DNA from: CAG-1031 sp964556785
GTDB lineage: Bacteria > Bacteroidota > Bacteroidia > Bacteroidales > Muribaculaceae
Assembly (NCBI GenBank): GCA_964556785.1
Contig: CAZKXM010000004.1
Coordinates: 1-48,080, forward strand
DNA length: 48,080 nt
Direction of reading: 5' to 3'
In this document: piece by piece, positions 16,534 through 25,671 of the stretch
Layout of the letters: each line of letters opens with the position of its first letter
How positions within the stretch are numbered: the first letter of the stretch is position 1
Translations under genes and position numbers: made by a program
The notes under the pieces: model-generated
Seen by the model: the letters and a program-made list of their open reading frames with translations, nothing else
What the model was told of the DNA's origin: nothing
The model's database searches: none

Positions 16534-17829
16534 TCAGCGCAGCGACAGAATGTAGGTTGTGATGAGGTCGATGGCCTCGGGAGCCATGGTCTCGGTGATT
16601 ACTCCATATTCGCTGACAGCCCCGGTGGTGCAATGCTGCATCATGTGGTTGAGCCCGGTGAGGATCTCAACGCGCGTTGCCGGATTCAGACGCAGGATTT
16701 CAGGGGCATTCAGCGAGGCTGTTACCTGAGTGTCTTTATCGCCGTAGATCACCAGCATAGGCACCTTTACGGCGGCAATGTCGGCTGCGGGCGAATCTTT
16801 CACGAAATAGTCGAGCCAGGGATTATGGTTGGCCTTCACGCGATGGAGGTTTTCGATCAGGGGCTCGGTAAGCTGATTGCGTTGCCATGCGCCGGTCACA
16901 GCGTCGACATCGGCACCGTTGATCACGTGGAAAAAGGCGTCGGCATAGCTTTCGGCGATTTTCAGAGGCACTTCGGCTGTGAGCAGGAGCGCCAGGTTTT
17001 GGTCGGCCAGAACTGAATCGCCTCTGAAGGCAGGCGCACCGATGCCGATGATGAAATCGGCCGGGAGAGCATAGGCAATGCGTCCGCCCTCGCTGTGGCC
17101 GAGCACGCCGACACGGCTTGAGGGGAGGGAGTCGCGCAGCCATTTGAGGCCGGCCGCGGCATCGCGTGTGTTGGTGGCGGTGGTGCGGTTTTCCATTGAT
17201 CCTGTTGATTTTCCGGCACCGCAGTCGTCGTAGCGCAGCGAGGCAATGCCTTTGCGGGCAAGCGCGTCGGCCAGCACTGCGAAGGGCTTGTGATCAAGAA
17301 CGGTTTCATCGCGATCCTGAGTGCCGGAGCCGCTGACAAACAGCACCACCGGGCTGCCGGGAGCTGCCACATCGGGGATAGTCAGGGTGCCGGCAAGAAA
17401 ATCACCGTCGTCAGCGTTGGTGAAGGTCACCTCGCGGGTGGAGTAGGGAAACGGGGGGCGGGGAGTCTGCGGGCGCTCGGGGCCTGTTGATTCATCCTTG
17501 GGATCGAGCTGAAGCTGAACATCGAGCATTCCCTGGCGCAGGCGTCCCGAGAGTTTGCCGTCGGGCATCAGCCGGCCGGTGAACGTGAGCCTGATCTGCG
17601 GCACCGACACGCTCACTGAATCGCCGATGTTGGCATTGACAACCATCGGGATGCCGTAAGCTCCCTGGTCGGGAGAATCGAGGGTCGCCGTGGTGGGAGA
17701 GATGTTGAGCCCCAGACGCAGGCTTGAATCCTCGCCCACGTTCAGCGAGCCGGTCCATGAGCCGCTCACCTGCGCCATGCAGCTGAGAGCGCTCAGAAAA
17801 AATATGATCGATGAGATGATTGTTTTCAT
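16534..17829 (-). CDS. Secreted alpha/beta hydrolase (serine hydrolase)
   Basis: The 431-residue protein starts with a signal peptide (MKTIISSIIFFLSALSCMAQ, about 1-20). Residues about 22-110 form a beta-rich N-terminal domain (GSWTGSLN, then GKLSGRLRQGMLDVQLQL) of the kind that precedes many Bacteroidetes hydrolases. The hydrolase domain has an oxyanion region VLFVSGSGTQDRDET, the DDCGAGKSTG turn, the nucleophile Ser246 in GVLGHSEGGR, a candidate acid Asp365 in VIYGDKDTQV, and His394 in LTGLNHMMQ. I chose the ATG at 17827-17829 over an upstream in-frame start at 17886 because it begins the signal peptide. Substrate is unknown: ester, lipid or peptide are all possible. It converges on the glycosylphosphotransferase gene with a 6-bp gap. 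Confidence 0.9.
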   Translation of the reverse strand: MKTIISSIIFFLSALSCMAQVSGSWTGSLNVGEDSSLRLGLNISPTTATLDSPDQGAYGIPMVVNANIGDSVSVSVPQIRLTFTGRLMPDGKLSGRLRQGMLDVQLQLDPKDESTGPERPQTPRPPFPYSTREVTFTNADDGDFLAGTLTIPDVAAPGSPVVLFVSGSGTQDRDETVLDHKPFAVLADALARKGIASLRYDDCGAGKSTGSMENRTTATNTRDAAAGLKWLRDSLPSSRVGVLGHSEGGRIAYALPADFIIGIGAPAFRGDSVLADQNLALLLTAEVPLKIAESYADAFFHVINGADVDAVTGAWQRNQLTEPLIENLHRVKANHNPWLDYFVKDSPAADIAAVKVPMLVIYGDKDTQVTASLNAPEILRLNPATRVEILTGLNHMMQHCTTGAVSEYGVITETMAPEAIDLITTYILSLR

Positions 17830-17874
17830 AGTCGCAATGATTGAAACTTGATGGTTATTATCGGCAAAAATAGC

Positions 17875-17882
17875 TAAATTTG
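17875..17882 (+). promoter_or_regulatory. -7 element before the TPR gene
   Basis: TAAATTTG (17875-17882) matches TAnnTTTG, 23 bp before the TPR gene ATG. No good TTTG lies at -33. On the opposite strand TATTTTTG (17872-17865) is a candidate -7 box for the divergent hydrolase gene, so the two promoters would almost overlap. Confidence 0.5.
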
Positions 17883-17905
17883 CCAAATAATACGTTCATT
17901 TAGAA

Positions 17906-20884
17906 ATGAAACTTGCAACACTGATAGGCGCGGTGCTGATTTCTACGGGCGCCGCGGCTCAGATAACGGTTCCCACCGCCGACGGCTTCCTCAGCCGCGG
18001 GACTATGATGTGGGCCGATAAAAACAGTCCCGGCACATTCGATCAGATGCGTCGGGCAATCACTCTCGGCGAGTCAGACGGCGAGGAGAAGGCTCTGCTG
18101 CTGGAAGGAGTGGCGGCAGCAGCGACCGGTTCACCCGACGCCCTCCGGCTGCTCGACCTGTTTCTGGAGCGCTATCCGGCGTCGCCGCTCCGCTGTTACG
18201 CGCAGATGGCAGTAGGCGATATGGATTTCAACCAGGGCAACTGGGCCGACGCATTCCGCAACTATTCCGATATAGACATCCGTTCACTCAACGGCGATAT
18301 GGCCGACGATCTCGCTTACCGCAAAGGGTTCTGCCGGCTGATGGTGGGCGACTATGATGCCGCTGCCGCCGATTTCAGCCGCCTCGACCGCTCGCCGCGC
18401 TATGCCGGGGCATCGCGGTTTTACAGCGCTTACATTGACTATGCGCGGGGCAACTACTCGGCGGCGCTTCCGGTGATGGAGAGTATCGACAGCAGCAGTG
18501 AGCCAGGCCGAAGCGCACCTTTCTATGTGATGCAGATGCGGTTTGCGCGCAGCGAGTGGAATCAGGCTCTTTCCTCGGCTCTTGAACTGCTCAGGAACGA
18601 AAAGAGCAATCCGACGCAGTTTAATGTCGAGGCGCTGAGGGTTGCCGGCGAGTCACTCTACAATCTCGGTGACCGGCAGCAGGCTGTTGACTATCTGTGG
18701 CGCTATGCATCGATGGCGGCTGCTCCGTCGCCCTCGTCTTTCTATATTCTTGGTGTTAACGAGTATGACGCCGGCAATACCGATGCGGCCGTGAAGCTGT
18801 TGCAACAGGTGATTTCGGCCGACAATTCGCTTGCACAGAGCGCATATCTGATACTGGGCCAGTGCTATCTGCGGCGCGACGACCGTAACAGCGCCCTGAT
18901 GGCTTTTGAGAACGCAAGCCGTATGGACTATGACCGCGACGTGCGCGAGGCGGCGATGTACAACTATGCCGTCACGAGAATGGACGGAGGCAGGGTGCCG
19001 TTCGGCAGCTCCGTCAAGATGCTCGAGGAGTTCCTTGCCGATTATCCCGACTCGCGCTATGCTCCCGAGGTGCAGAAATATGTCGTTACGGGCTATATGA
19101 CCGACAACGACTATGATGCCGCCCTCGCAGCGATAAACCGCATAAAGAATCCCTCGCAGGATATAAGGCGCGCCCAGCAGAGGGTGCTCTTTGTCCTTGC
19201 CACGCGCGACTATCAGGCCGGCCGCATTGCGAAAGCCGAGACTAATCTCAACACACTTCAGGCGCTCGGCAAGGGGCTCGATGACACGCTCCTCAACCAG
19301 AGCTATCTCTGGAAGGGAGATTGCCGGTTTACTAACGGTGACTATCTCGGCGCGGCGGCGCAATATGAGAAATATTTGAAAACGATTACCCGAAAGTCGC
19401 CCAACTATCTGATTGCCAACTACGATCTTGGCTATGCTCTTTTCTCGGCCGGGAAATATGGCGAGGCGCTGAAGGCTTTCGGCAAAGCTGAGGCCGCTGC
19501 CGGAAACGACGCTGAACCGCGTCTGAAGGCTGATATACTCAACCGCATGGGTGACTGCCGATACTACAGCTCGCAGTTTGCCGCTGCCTTGAAGGATTAT
19601 GCCCGTGCTTACGATCTGCTGCCAGAGAGCGGCGACTATGCTCTCTATCAGCTCGCTATCGTCAAGGGCATGACGGGCGACCACAAGGGCAAGATTGCCG
19701 AGATCAACCGGCTTGTCGGGCAATTCCCGTCATCGGGACTGGTGCCTCAGGCGCTGCTTGAGAAGGCAGAGAGTCAGGCAGCCACGGGCGATACCAACGG
19801 CGCGATCGCAACCTACACCGGCCTCGTCGACCATTACGCCACAACCGCGCCGGGCCGCAACGGTTACCTTCAGCTTGCGCTGATCTATCTCAACACCGGT
19901 AACCGCAGGAAGGCCGAGGAAACCTACCGCACCGTAATCAGCCGATATCCCGCAAGCGATGAGGCGCGTCTGGCCGCCGATGATCTTAAGCGCATGCTTG
20001 CCGCCGACGGACGCCTGGCTGACTATGCCGAGTTTGTAAAGAGTGTGCCCGGCGCCCCCGAGCTCGATGCCGTCGAGATGGATCAACTCAGCTTCGCGGC
20101 TGCCGAGGGAGCTTATAGTACCGATGGCGCCACACAGCGCCTGGAGGAATATGTGAAGAATTTCCCCAACGGCCAGTCGCGTGCCAAGGCTCTTTACTAT
20201 CTTGCGGAAAGCGCGTGGAACAAGGGTGATGCGGCTACCGCCGTCAAACTCACCCGCCGCATTGCCGACAACTATCCTCATTCAGAGGCTGCCGAACAGG
20301 CCCTGCTCATTGAGGGAGAGGCCGAAATCAGTCTTGGCAAGTATGCCGATGCACTCCGCTCGTTCCGCAGCCTTGAGGAGAGTGCGTCGAGCCCTGGAAT
20401 GATGCATGATGCCCGCATGGGAATAATGCGCAGCGCATCGGCCCTCGGTCAGGCCGACGAGGTGATCGCAACGGCCGATATACTGATGGGCTCGAGCGCC
20501 ACTCCGGCCGAAAGCCTCGACGAGGCCCGCTATCTGCGCGCCGAAGCTCTCGATCAGCTCAACCGTCATAAGGAGGCCGACAAGGAGTGGGCGGCACTTG
20601 CGGCGCGGCCCGCATCGCTCTATGGCGCAATGAGCGCAGTGGCGCTGGCTGAATCGCAGCTCAACCGCGGCATGCTCAAGGAGGCGGCTGCAACAGCCGA
20701 TGCGCTGATAAATGCCAACCCGCCCCATGCCTACTGGCTCGCCCGCGGTTTCATTGTCTACAGCGACATCCTGCGCAAACAGGGCAATACATTCGAGGCC
20801 GACGAGTATCTCAAGAGCCTCCGCACAAACTATCCCGGCAAGGAAGCCGATATTCGTGAAATGATAAACAAGCGTCTGAAATGA
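17906..20884 (+). CDS. Large periplasmic TPR repeat protein
   Basis: The 992-residue protein has a signal peptide (MKLATLIGAVLISTGAAAQ, 1-19) and then tetratricopeptide-like helical repeats through to the end. Repeated units of the form AxxxxGDxxxxxGxYxxAxxxFxxxxxxxP can be seen, for example around MAVGDMDFNQGNWADAFRNY, YRKGFCRLMVGDYDAAAADF and GRCYLRRDD-like YLILGQCYLRRDDRNSALMAF. Spacing is irregular but near 34-37 residues, giving roughly 20 or more repeats. Such proteins act as protein-protein scaffolds. The stop codon overlaps the start of the following barrel gene (ATGA, 20881-20884), so the pair is translationally coupled and may act together at the outer membrane (inference). Confidence 0.9.
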   Translation: MKLATLIGAVLISTGAAAQITVPTADGFLSRGTMMWADKNSPGTFDQMRRAITLGESDGEEKALLLEGVAAAATGSPDALRLLDLFLERYPASPLRCYAQMAVGDMDFNQGNWADAFRNYSDIDIRSLNGDMADDLAYRKGFCRLMVGDYDAAAADFSRLDRSPRYAGASRFYSAYIDYARGNYSAALPVMESIDSSSEPGRSAPFYVMQMRFARSEWNQALSSALELLRNEKSNPTQFNVEALRVAGESLYNLGDRQQAVDYLWRYASMAAAPSPSSFYILGVNEYDAGNTDAAVKLLQQVISADNSLAQSAYLILGQCYLRRDDRNSALMAFENASRMDYDRDVREAAMYNYAVTRMDGGRVPFGSSVKMLEEFLADYPDSRYAPEVQKYVVTGYMTDNDYDAALAAINRIKNPSQDIRRAQQRVLFVLATRDYQAGRIAKAETNLNTLQALGKGLDDTLLNQSYLWKGDCRFTNGDYLGAAAQYEKYLKTITRKSPNYLIANYDLGYALFSAGKYGEALKAFGKAEAAAGNDAEPRLKADILNRMGDCRYYSSQFAAALKDYARAYDLLPESGDYALYQLAIVKGMTGDHKGKIAEINRLVGQFPSSGLVPQALLEKAESQAATGDTNGAIATYTGLVDHYATTAPGRNGYLQLALIYLNTGNRRKAEETYRTVISRYPASDEARLAADDLKRMLAADGRLADYAEFVKSVPGAPELDAVEMDQLSFAAAEGAYSTDGATQRLEEYVKNFPNGQSRAKALYYLAESAWNKGDAATAVKLTRRIADNYPHSEAAEQALLIEGEAEISLGKYADALRSFRSLEESASSPGMMHDARMGIMRSASALGQADEVIATADILMGSSATPAESLDEARYLRAEALDQLNRHKEADKEWAALAARPASLYGAMSAVALAESQLNRGMLKEAAATADALINANPPHAYWLARGFIVYSDILRKQGNTFEADEYLKSLRTNYPGKEADIREMINKRLK

Positions 20885-22458
20885 CACCACGCCATAGCAT
20901 CCTCTCAATATCTGTGTTAGCGACGATCGTTGCCGGGGCGCAGGATCTCAATCGAGAGATCACCGTCGACCGTGAAATTCTGCCTGTAGAGGCCGATGCA
21001 AGCCGGTTGCCGGTGTTGCCGCAGGTCGATCTTCCGGCCATTCCCACGGTCAGTCTGTCGCCCACAAGAGTGGCGGTGACCACTGCCGTGCTCCCTCATG
21101 TACGTCAGCTCGATCCGGTCAAGGCCGACGATCCGTCGGCACCGCCCGATGCCCGCGGCTATGCTGTGGCCGGAGTCGGTGGCCCTGACTTCACAGCCGA
21201 TCTCTCGGCGGGTTACCGCCTTGTTTCCACAGCTTCAACACGGGTTGGAGCCTGGCTACAGTGGAATTCAGATATCTACAGCCGTAACTCCGCACGCTGG
21301 CGCACTCATGCCGGCACGGTTGGAGTGGACGCAATCCACCGTTTCAATGCTAATTCGCTGCTCGAAGCATCGGCCTCATGGGCGATCGACCGGTTCAACA
21401 TGCCCCGTAACGTCGGTTATTGGCAGACATCGAACCGTGCGGACATTGATCTGGCATGGCATTCGAAGACGGGCGGCATGAACTATAACATCAAGGGTGC
21501 TTACGGCTATTTCGGGTATTCCGATTCGCCTGCTGAGCTGATCGACGGAATGAGGCAGAACCGTGTGGGCTTCGGCGCCGACGGCTGGCTCCCGACGTCA
21601 GACAACGGATTTGCCGGCGTGAGCGTTGATCTCGACCTGCTCAACACAGTCGACGCAAAGACCTCAGGGGTGGTGAGCCTCACTCCGGGCTGGCGCTTCA
21701 AGAACCGGGTGTGGACCATCGTCGCCGGGCCGCGCGTCGACCTGACTTTCAACGGCGACAAGGCTCTGCACATAGCCCCCGATGTGAGACTCGGGTTCTC
21801 ACCGTCGAGTTTCTTTGTCGTGAAACTCAGTGCCGGCGGAGGCGAACAGCTCAATCCTCTCGCATCGCTGGCGCAGCTGGCCCGCCGGCAGTCGGCCTGC
21901 ATGGCTTACGGGGTGAGCCATGTTCCTGTGTCGGTTGACGGCACGATTACCGTTGGCCCGTTGAAGGGAGCGTGGCTGAGTGTGTTCGGCGGCTGGGCAA
22001 AAGCAAATTCGTGGCTCATGCCTGAAGTAATGCCTGACGGTGGCATGGCCTGGATGCCGCAGAATCTGTCGGGAGGAAAGTTTGGCGGAGAGATCGGAGC
22101 GGCTTATCGTTCGATGGTAGAGCTCACGGCGCGTTACACCGCAGCATCCTCCTCCTTCTATCTCAACCGTGACCGTGCGCGCCATTCTCTTGACGTGAAG
22201 CTCGGGCTTCGTCCGTTGGCGCCTCTCAGAATCACGGCCACCTATGAACTAAGGGCTTGCCGCTCCATTACTACAGCCGTCGGAATGACCAATCTTTCCA
22301 ACGAGTCTATGCTCAGTGTCAATGCTTCGTATGCGTTCACGCGCAAGCTCAGCGTGTGGATCAACGCGCGCAATCTGCTCAACAGATCCTCGCAGCAGAT
22401 CGATCTCACACCTGTTGAGGGAACGGGCGCAATGGTTGGCATTTCCTGCCTGTTTTAA
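20881..22458 (+). CDS. Outer-membrane beta-barrel protein, TonB-receptor-like without plug
   Basis: The 525-residue protein has a signal peptide (about 1-20, ending AGAQ), a proline-rich linker (about 35-90) and then alternating amphipathic strands to the C-terminus. Aromatic-rich strands such as RVGAWLQWNSDIYSRNSARW, AYGYFGYSD and KLSVWINARNLLNRSSQQ are typical of outer-membrane barrels. The last residue is phenylalanine (ISCLF), the usual barrel-end signal. NARNLLNRSSQQIDLTP resembles the end of TonB-dependent receptors, but the length is too short for a plug plus 22-strand barrel and no plug motif is visible. It overlaps the TPR gene by 4 bp. Specific function is unknown. Confidence 0.82.
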   Translation: MTPRHSILSISVLATIVAGAQDLNREITVDREILPVEADASRLPVLPQVDLPAIPTVSLSPTRVAVTTAVLPHVRQLDPVKADDPSAPPDARGYAVAGVGGPDFTADLSAGYRLVSTASTRVGAWLQWNSDIYSRNSARWRTHAGTVGVDAIHRFNANSLLEASASWAIDRFNMPRNVGYWQTSNRADIDLAWHSKTGGMNYNIKGAYGYFGYSDSPAELIDGMRQNRVGFGADGWLPTSDNGFAGVSVDLDLLNTVDAKTSGVVSLTPGWRFKNRVWTIVAGPRVDLTFNGDKALHIAPDVRLGFSPSSFFVVKLSAGGGEQLNPLASLAQLARRQSACMAYGVSHVPVSVDGTITVGPLKGAWLSVFGGWAKANSWLMPEVMPDGGMAWMPQNLSGGKFGGEIGAAYRSMVELTARYTAASSSFYLNRDRARHSLDVKLGLRPLAPLRITATYELRACRSITTAVGMTNLSNESMLSVNASYAFTRKLSVWINARNLLNRSSQQIDLTPVEGTGAMVGISCLF

Positions 22459-22467
22459 GAGCTGAAA

Positions 22468-23805
22468 TCAGATGTGGATGCGCCACTCGCGGGGATAGAG
22501 CGAGTTGGTGCGGTTGCCGAGATGCTTGGCAAAACCAAGCGGGTGGCCTGCGTGGGTGAGCAGCACATGGCCGCGCGGAGTGTCAGAGGGCAGTGTGATT
22601 GTTTCGCAACGCAGGTAGCTGAGCGCCTCAGCAGTGGAAAGATCAACCTGCGGGAACGCTTCGCGGCGCAGAAGTGTCGACATAGCCAGTGAATGGTCAG
22701 GAATAAGATCGCGCCCTTTTGTGCGCCCTATCACAGTGCCGTGATGGATGATGTCGATTCCCTTTGTCTGTTCGATCTCTTTCAAAACGGGGAGCATTGC
22801 GGGCTGACATGCGTTGACACGATCTCCCTGAGCGGAAATGATGATATTTTCACCTTTTGAATCGATCCATCCGCTTGCCGCATGCGCCACGGGCCGGATG
22901 CGCTGCGACGCACGATTCGGCCGTTGTCCCGGTTTTGAAATGAGCGCCATGAACAGGCCTTCGCCACGCAGCCGGCCGGGGATGAAGCGGTAGCCCCCTT
23001 CACTTTCAACAATGCCCCACGACGGATCAACGCCGTCGATCCTGACGATCTCGCCTCCGAGATCGCTGACTATGTGACCCACCATCTCCTCGTTTTCGCA
23101 GCGGTTGAACGTACATGTGCTGTAAACCATGAATCCACCCGGCGCAACGGCTTCCCACAGAGAGTCGACAATCTCACGCTGAACCGCGGCACACCTCTCG
23201 ATCAGCGCCTCGCTCCATTGGCTGACGGCATCGGGATCCTTGCGCATCATTCCTTCGCCCGAGCAAGGCACGTCGGCTGCCACAACGTCGAAAAAGTTGC
23301 GCAGGCGCCCGAAGCTGCGGCTGTCGGCACGGGTCACTATAACTGCCGGGTTGCCCCATTTGATGATGTTTTCGCGCAAAGCTGCCGCTCTTGCCGGAAC
23401 GAGCTCGTTGGCCACCACCACCGATCCCTGGGCAAGATTATCGGCCACACAGGTGGATTTGCCTCCCGGAGCGGCGCAGGCATCGAGCCAGCGCACGGGG
23501 CCGAGGGCTGCCGAGATCTGGCGCGCCACCATGGCGATGAACATCGAGGAGGCATCCTGCACATAGTAGAGCCCCTGATGGAGAGCCGGATCGAGTGTGA
23601 ACTGCGGACGCTCGGGCAGATAGATGCCGGCATCACACCATGGCACTCTATCGCGCCCGGCAGCGCTCCAGCCTTTCGACATATTGGCACGGATGGCCAC
23701 ATCTGGCTCCGTTGTGGTGAGCGCCGCTTCGAGTCGGTCGAACATCTGCGGGCTCTCCCGTTGAAGACGGGCAATGAATCCCTGTGGCAGACGGCGCTCA
23801 GTCAT
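22468..23805 (-). CDS. rsmF: rRNA (cytosine-C5-)methyltransferase, RsmF/NOL1-NOP2-Sun family
   Basis: The 445-residue protein belongs to the family that methylates C5 of cytosine in rRNA using S-adenosylmethionine. SAM-binding motif I is LDACAAPGGKST (about 107-118). Motif IV is DVPCSGEGMMRKDP (Cys181 assists product release). The catalytic cysteine is Cys231 in VYSTCTFNRCENE. The C-terminal about 150 residues, including GHVLLTHAGHPLGFAKHLGNRTNSLYPREWRI, match the extension of RsmF (16S m5C1407) rather than RsmB. I chose the ATG at 23803-23805 (MTERRLPQGF); it overlaps the gldE-like stop by 8 bp. Symbol is given on domain layout; the exact target base is inferred. Confidence 0.9.
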   Translation of the reverse strand: MTERRLPQGFIARLQRESPQMFDRLEAALTTTEPDVAIRANMSKGWSAAGRDRVPWCDAGIYLPERPQFTLDPALHQGLYYVQDASSMFIAMVARQISAALGPVRWLDACAAPGGKSTCVADNLAQGSVVVANELVPARAAALRENIIKWGNPAVIVTRADSRSFGRLRNFFDVVAADVPCSGEGMMRKDPDAVSQWSEALIERCAAVQREIVDSLWEAVAPGGFMVYSTCTFNRCENEEMVGHIVSDLGGEIVRIDGVDPSWGIVESEGGYRFIPGRLRGEGLFMALISKPGQRPNRASQRIRPVAHAASGWIDSKGENIIISAQGDRVNACQPAMLPVLKEIEQTKGIDIIHHGTVIGRTKGRDLIPDHSLAMSTLLRREAFPQVDLSTAEALSYLRCETITLPSDTPRGHVLLTHAGHPLGFAKHLGNRTNSLYPREWRIHI

Positions 23806-25096
23806 CGCTGTCGGTTTCGGGAGCATCTTCCACCTTGATCAGCTCGAGGCGGGTGGCAGTGCGCTCCATTATGGTGAATGAGTAATTGCCTATGATGAGC
23901 TGCTCGCCGGTTTCGGGCAGTGTGCCGGTGTTGAACAGGATATATCCGGCAAGAGTTTGATACTCATCGTCTTCAGGGATGTCGAGACGGTAGATGTCGC
24001 GCAGGTCGCGAACTTCCATACGGCCCGAGAATTCAAACACTCCGGGCGCGATTTCGTTGGCTGTCAGGCCCTGAGTGTCGTGCTCGTCGCGGATGTCGCC
24101 GAAAATTTCCTCCACGAGGTCTTCGAGGGTCACAAGGCCGGAAGTGCCGCCGAACTCGTCGACAACAATAGCCATCGAGCGCTTCTCAGACAGAAGACGG
24201 CGCATCATCTTGTTGGCCAGCAGGGTTTCGGGAGCAAACACAACAGGCTTGATCAGCTTTGTCCAGTCGGTGTCGGGCACAAACAGCTCCGACACATGGA
24301 TGTAGCCAACCACATTGTCAATATCCTCCTCATAGACAATGATCTTGCTGCGGCCGGAGGTGGTGAAGAGTTCGCTGAGCTCCTCGCGCGAGGTGTCGTG
24401 AATGTCGACGGCCACTATCTCGTTGCGGGGAATCATGCAGTCGCGCAGCTGGGTTGTTGAGAAGTCCAGAGCGTTGTGAAACATCTTCACTTCCGATTCC
24501 ACCTGTGCTGTCTCGGGGTCGCTGACATTGTCGATGCGCTGTTCCAGATAGGAGTTGAGCTCACCCACCGAGAGCGATCCCAGCGATGTGGCCGTTGCTT
24601 TGATGCCCACCATGCGCAGGAGCAGACGCGAGAGCCACGATGTGAACCATGCCACGGGATAGAGCACGATGTAAAACAGAAACATCGGCAGGGCAAAGAG
24701 CTTCATGGAGCTGTTGGGGTTGATCCTGAACGTGCTCTTTGGGAAAAACTCACCGGCAAGGAGAATTACGAGAGTCGAGATGAGGGTTGAAAAGAGGAGC
24801 ACAAGCGCTTCGTTGGCATGAAACACTGATGTGAGCCAGGGTTCGAGCAGCTTGGCAGCTCCCATGCCGTAAATAACGAGCATCACATTGTTGCCGACAA
24901 GGATGGTGGAGATGAACAGATCGCTGTCAGAGTAAAATCGCGAAATCACCTTGCCCATAGGGCCTCCGCGCTTCATGTCGATGCCCACGAGTACGCGGTC
25001 AGACGTGATGTAGGCGATCTCCATGCCCGAGAACAGGGCCGAGAGCAGAAGCGAGATCACCGCTATGATGAGCCAGGATGTCAACGGTTCGGTCAT
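23798..25096 (-). CDS. CNNM/CBS-domain membrane protein, GldE/hemolysin family
   Basis: The 432-residue protein has an N-terminal CNNM (DUF21) membrane domain with about four hydrophobic segments (ISLLLSALFSGMEIAYITSDRV is the family start), then a pair of CBS domains (about 205-330, with DCMIPRNEIVAVD and VVDEFGGTSGLVTLEDLVEEIFGDI) and a C-terminal CorC/HlyC domain (about 345-425). In Bacteroidetes this architecture is annotated as gliding-motility-associated GldE, also in non-gliding species; related proteins are implicated in magnesium or other cation efflux. It lies between lptC (stop overlaps this ATG by 4 bp) and rsmF, in the ftsB operon. Role here is not established. Confidence 0.9.
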   Translation of the reverse strand: MTEPLTSWLIIAVISLLLSALFSGMEIAYITSDRVLVGIDMKRGGPMGKVISRFYSDSDLFISTILVGNNVMLVIYGMGAAKLLEPWLTSVFHANEALVLLFSTLISTLVILLAGEFFPKSTFRINPNSSMKLFALPMFLFYIVLYPVAWFTSWLSRLLLRMVGIKATATSLGSLSVGELNSYLEQRIDNVSDPETAQVESEVKMFHNALDFSTTQLRDCMIPRNEIVAVDIHDTSREELSELFTTSGRSKIIVYEEDIDNVVGYIHVSELFVPDTDWTKLIKPVVFAPETLLANKMMRRLLSEKRSMAIVVDEFGGTSGLVTLEDLVEEIFGDIRDEHDTQGLTANEIAPGVFEFSGRMEVRDLRDIYRLDIPEDDEYQTLAGYILFNTGTLPETGEQLIIGNYSFTIMERTATRLELIKVEDAPETDSDD

Positions 25097-25671
25097 TTCT
25101 GAGGAGTTAGGGATTTAGCGGGGAATATGCCTGAAACGCGTTTGATCGAATAGGAGGTCATTCGTTCGTTGGCTTTGAATCCGTAGCCTTCGAGAGTGCG
25201 GTCGGGCTTTTCAATGTGGATAAAGGAGTCGCTGTAAACGGTGTGGTTTTTCTGGTCCCAGAACAGCTGGTTGGTGAGGAATTTCTCCTTGGCCACGTTT
25301 TCAATCCTCACATTGCCGTCGAGCTGCCAGAGCTGCCGGCTTTTGTAGTAGGTGGCCGAGTCGCAGTCAACAGTGGCGATCTTGTGGAGGAAATCGTCGA
25401 ATTTCTCGAGATGGAGCGTCTTTGGAAAGCGCCAGCGGGGCACGGTTGCTTCATCGTAGACGAGCCACAGCGGTGAGACGATGCGATAACGCGTCACCCC
25501 CGAATCGCTGATCAGGGTCTCGACGTCGCGGGTCATCATTGTAGGGGTGGTCTCGGTGTCGATATTGCGGGTCGATCCGAGGTGGTCGTCGTCCTTGCAT
25601 CCTGCGGCGAGCAGAAGCATGAACATGGCGGGCCCTGCAATGTTGCGCAGCTGTGGCAGGCGGACAATCAT
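25093..25671 (-). CDS. lptC: LPS export protein LptC (predicted lipoprotein)
   Basis: LptC relays lipopolysaccharide from the LptB2FG ABC transporter to the periplasmic bridge. The 192-residue protein has a lipobox AMFMLLLAAGC with lipidated Cys25. LptC-typical strands follow: YRIVSPLWLVYDE, RWRFPKTLHLEKFD, DSATYYKSRQLWQLDGNVRIEN, KFLTNQLFWDQKNHTVYSDSFIHIEKPDRTLEGYGFKANE. The last of these is the conserved LptC/OstA-N segment. I chose the ATG at 25669-25671 (MIVRLPQL), which overlaps the upstream stop as ATGA. Residues after the lipid cysteine are KDDD, which resembles the Bacteroidetes lipoprotein export signal; see findings. Bacteroidetes LptC proteins are often annotated as lipoproteins, unlike the membrane-anchored E. 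coli form. Confidence 0.92.
   Translation of the reverse strand: MIVRLPQLRNIAGPAMFMLLLAAGCKDDDHLGSTRNIDTETTPTMMTRDVETLISDSGVTRYRIVSPLWLVYDEATVPRWRFPKTLHLEKFDDFLHKIATVDCDSATYYKSRQLWQLDGNVRIENVAKEKFLTNQLFWDQKNHTVYSDSFIHIEKPDRTLEGYGFKANERMTSYSIKRVSGIFPAKSLTPQK

Noticed and set aside
18653..19723. 356-residue minus-strand frame opposite the TPR gene
   Set aside because: Antisense of the repetitive TPR sequence, with no family pattern.
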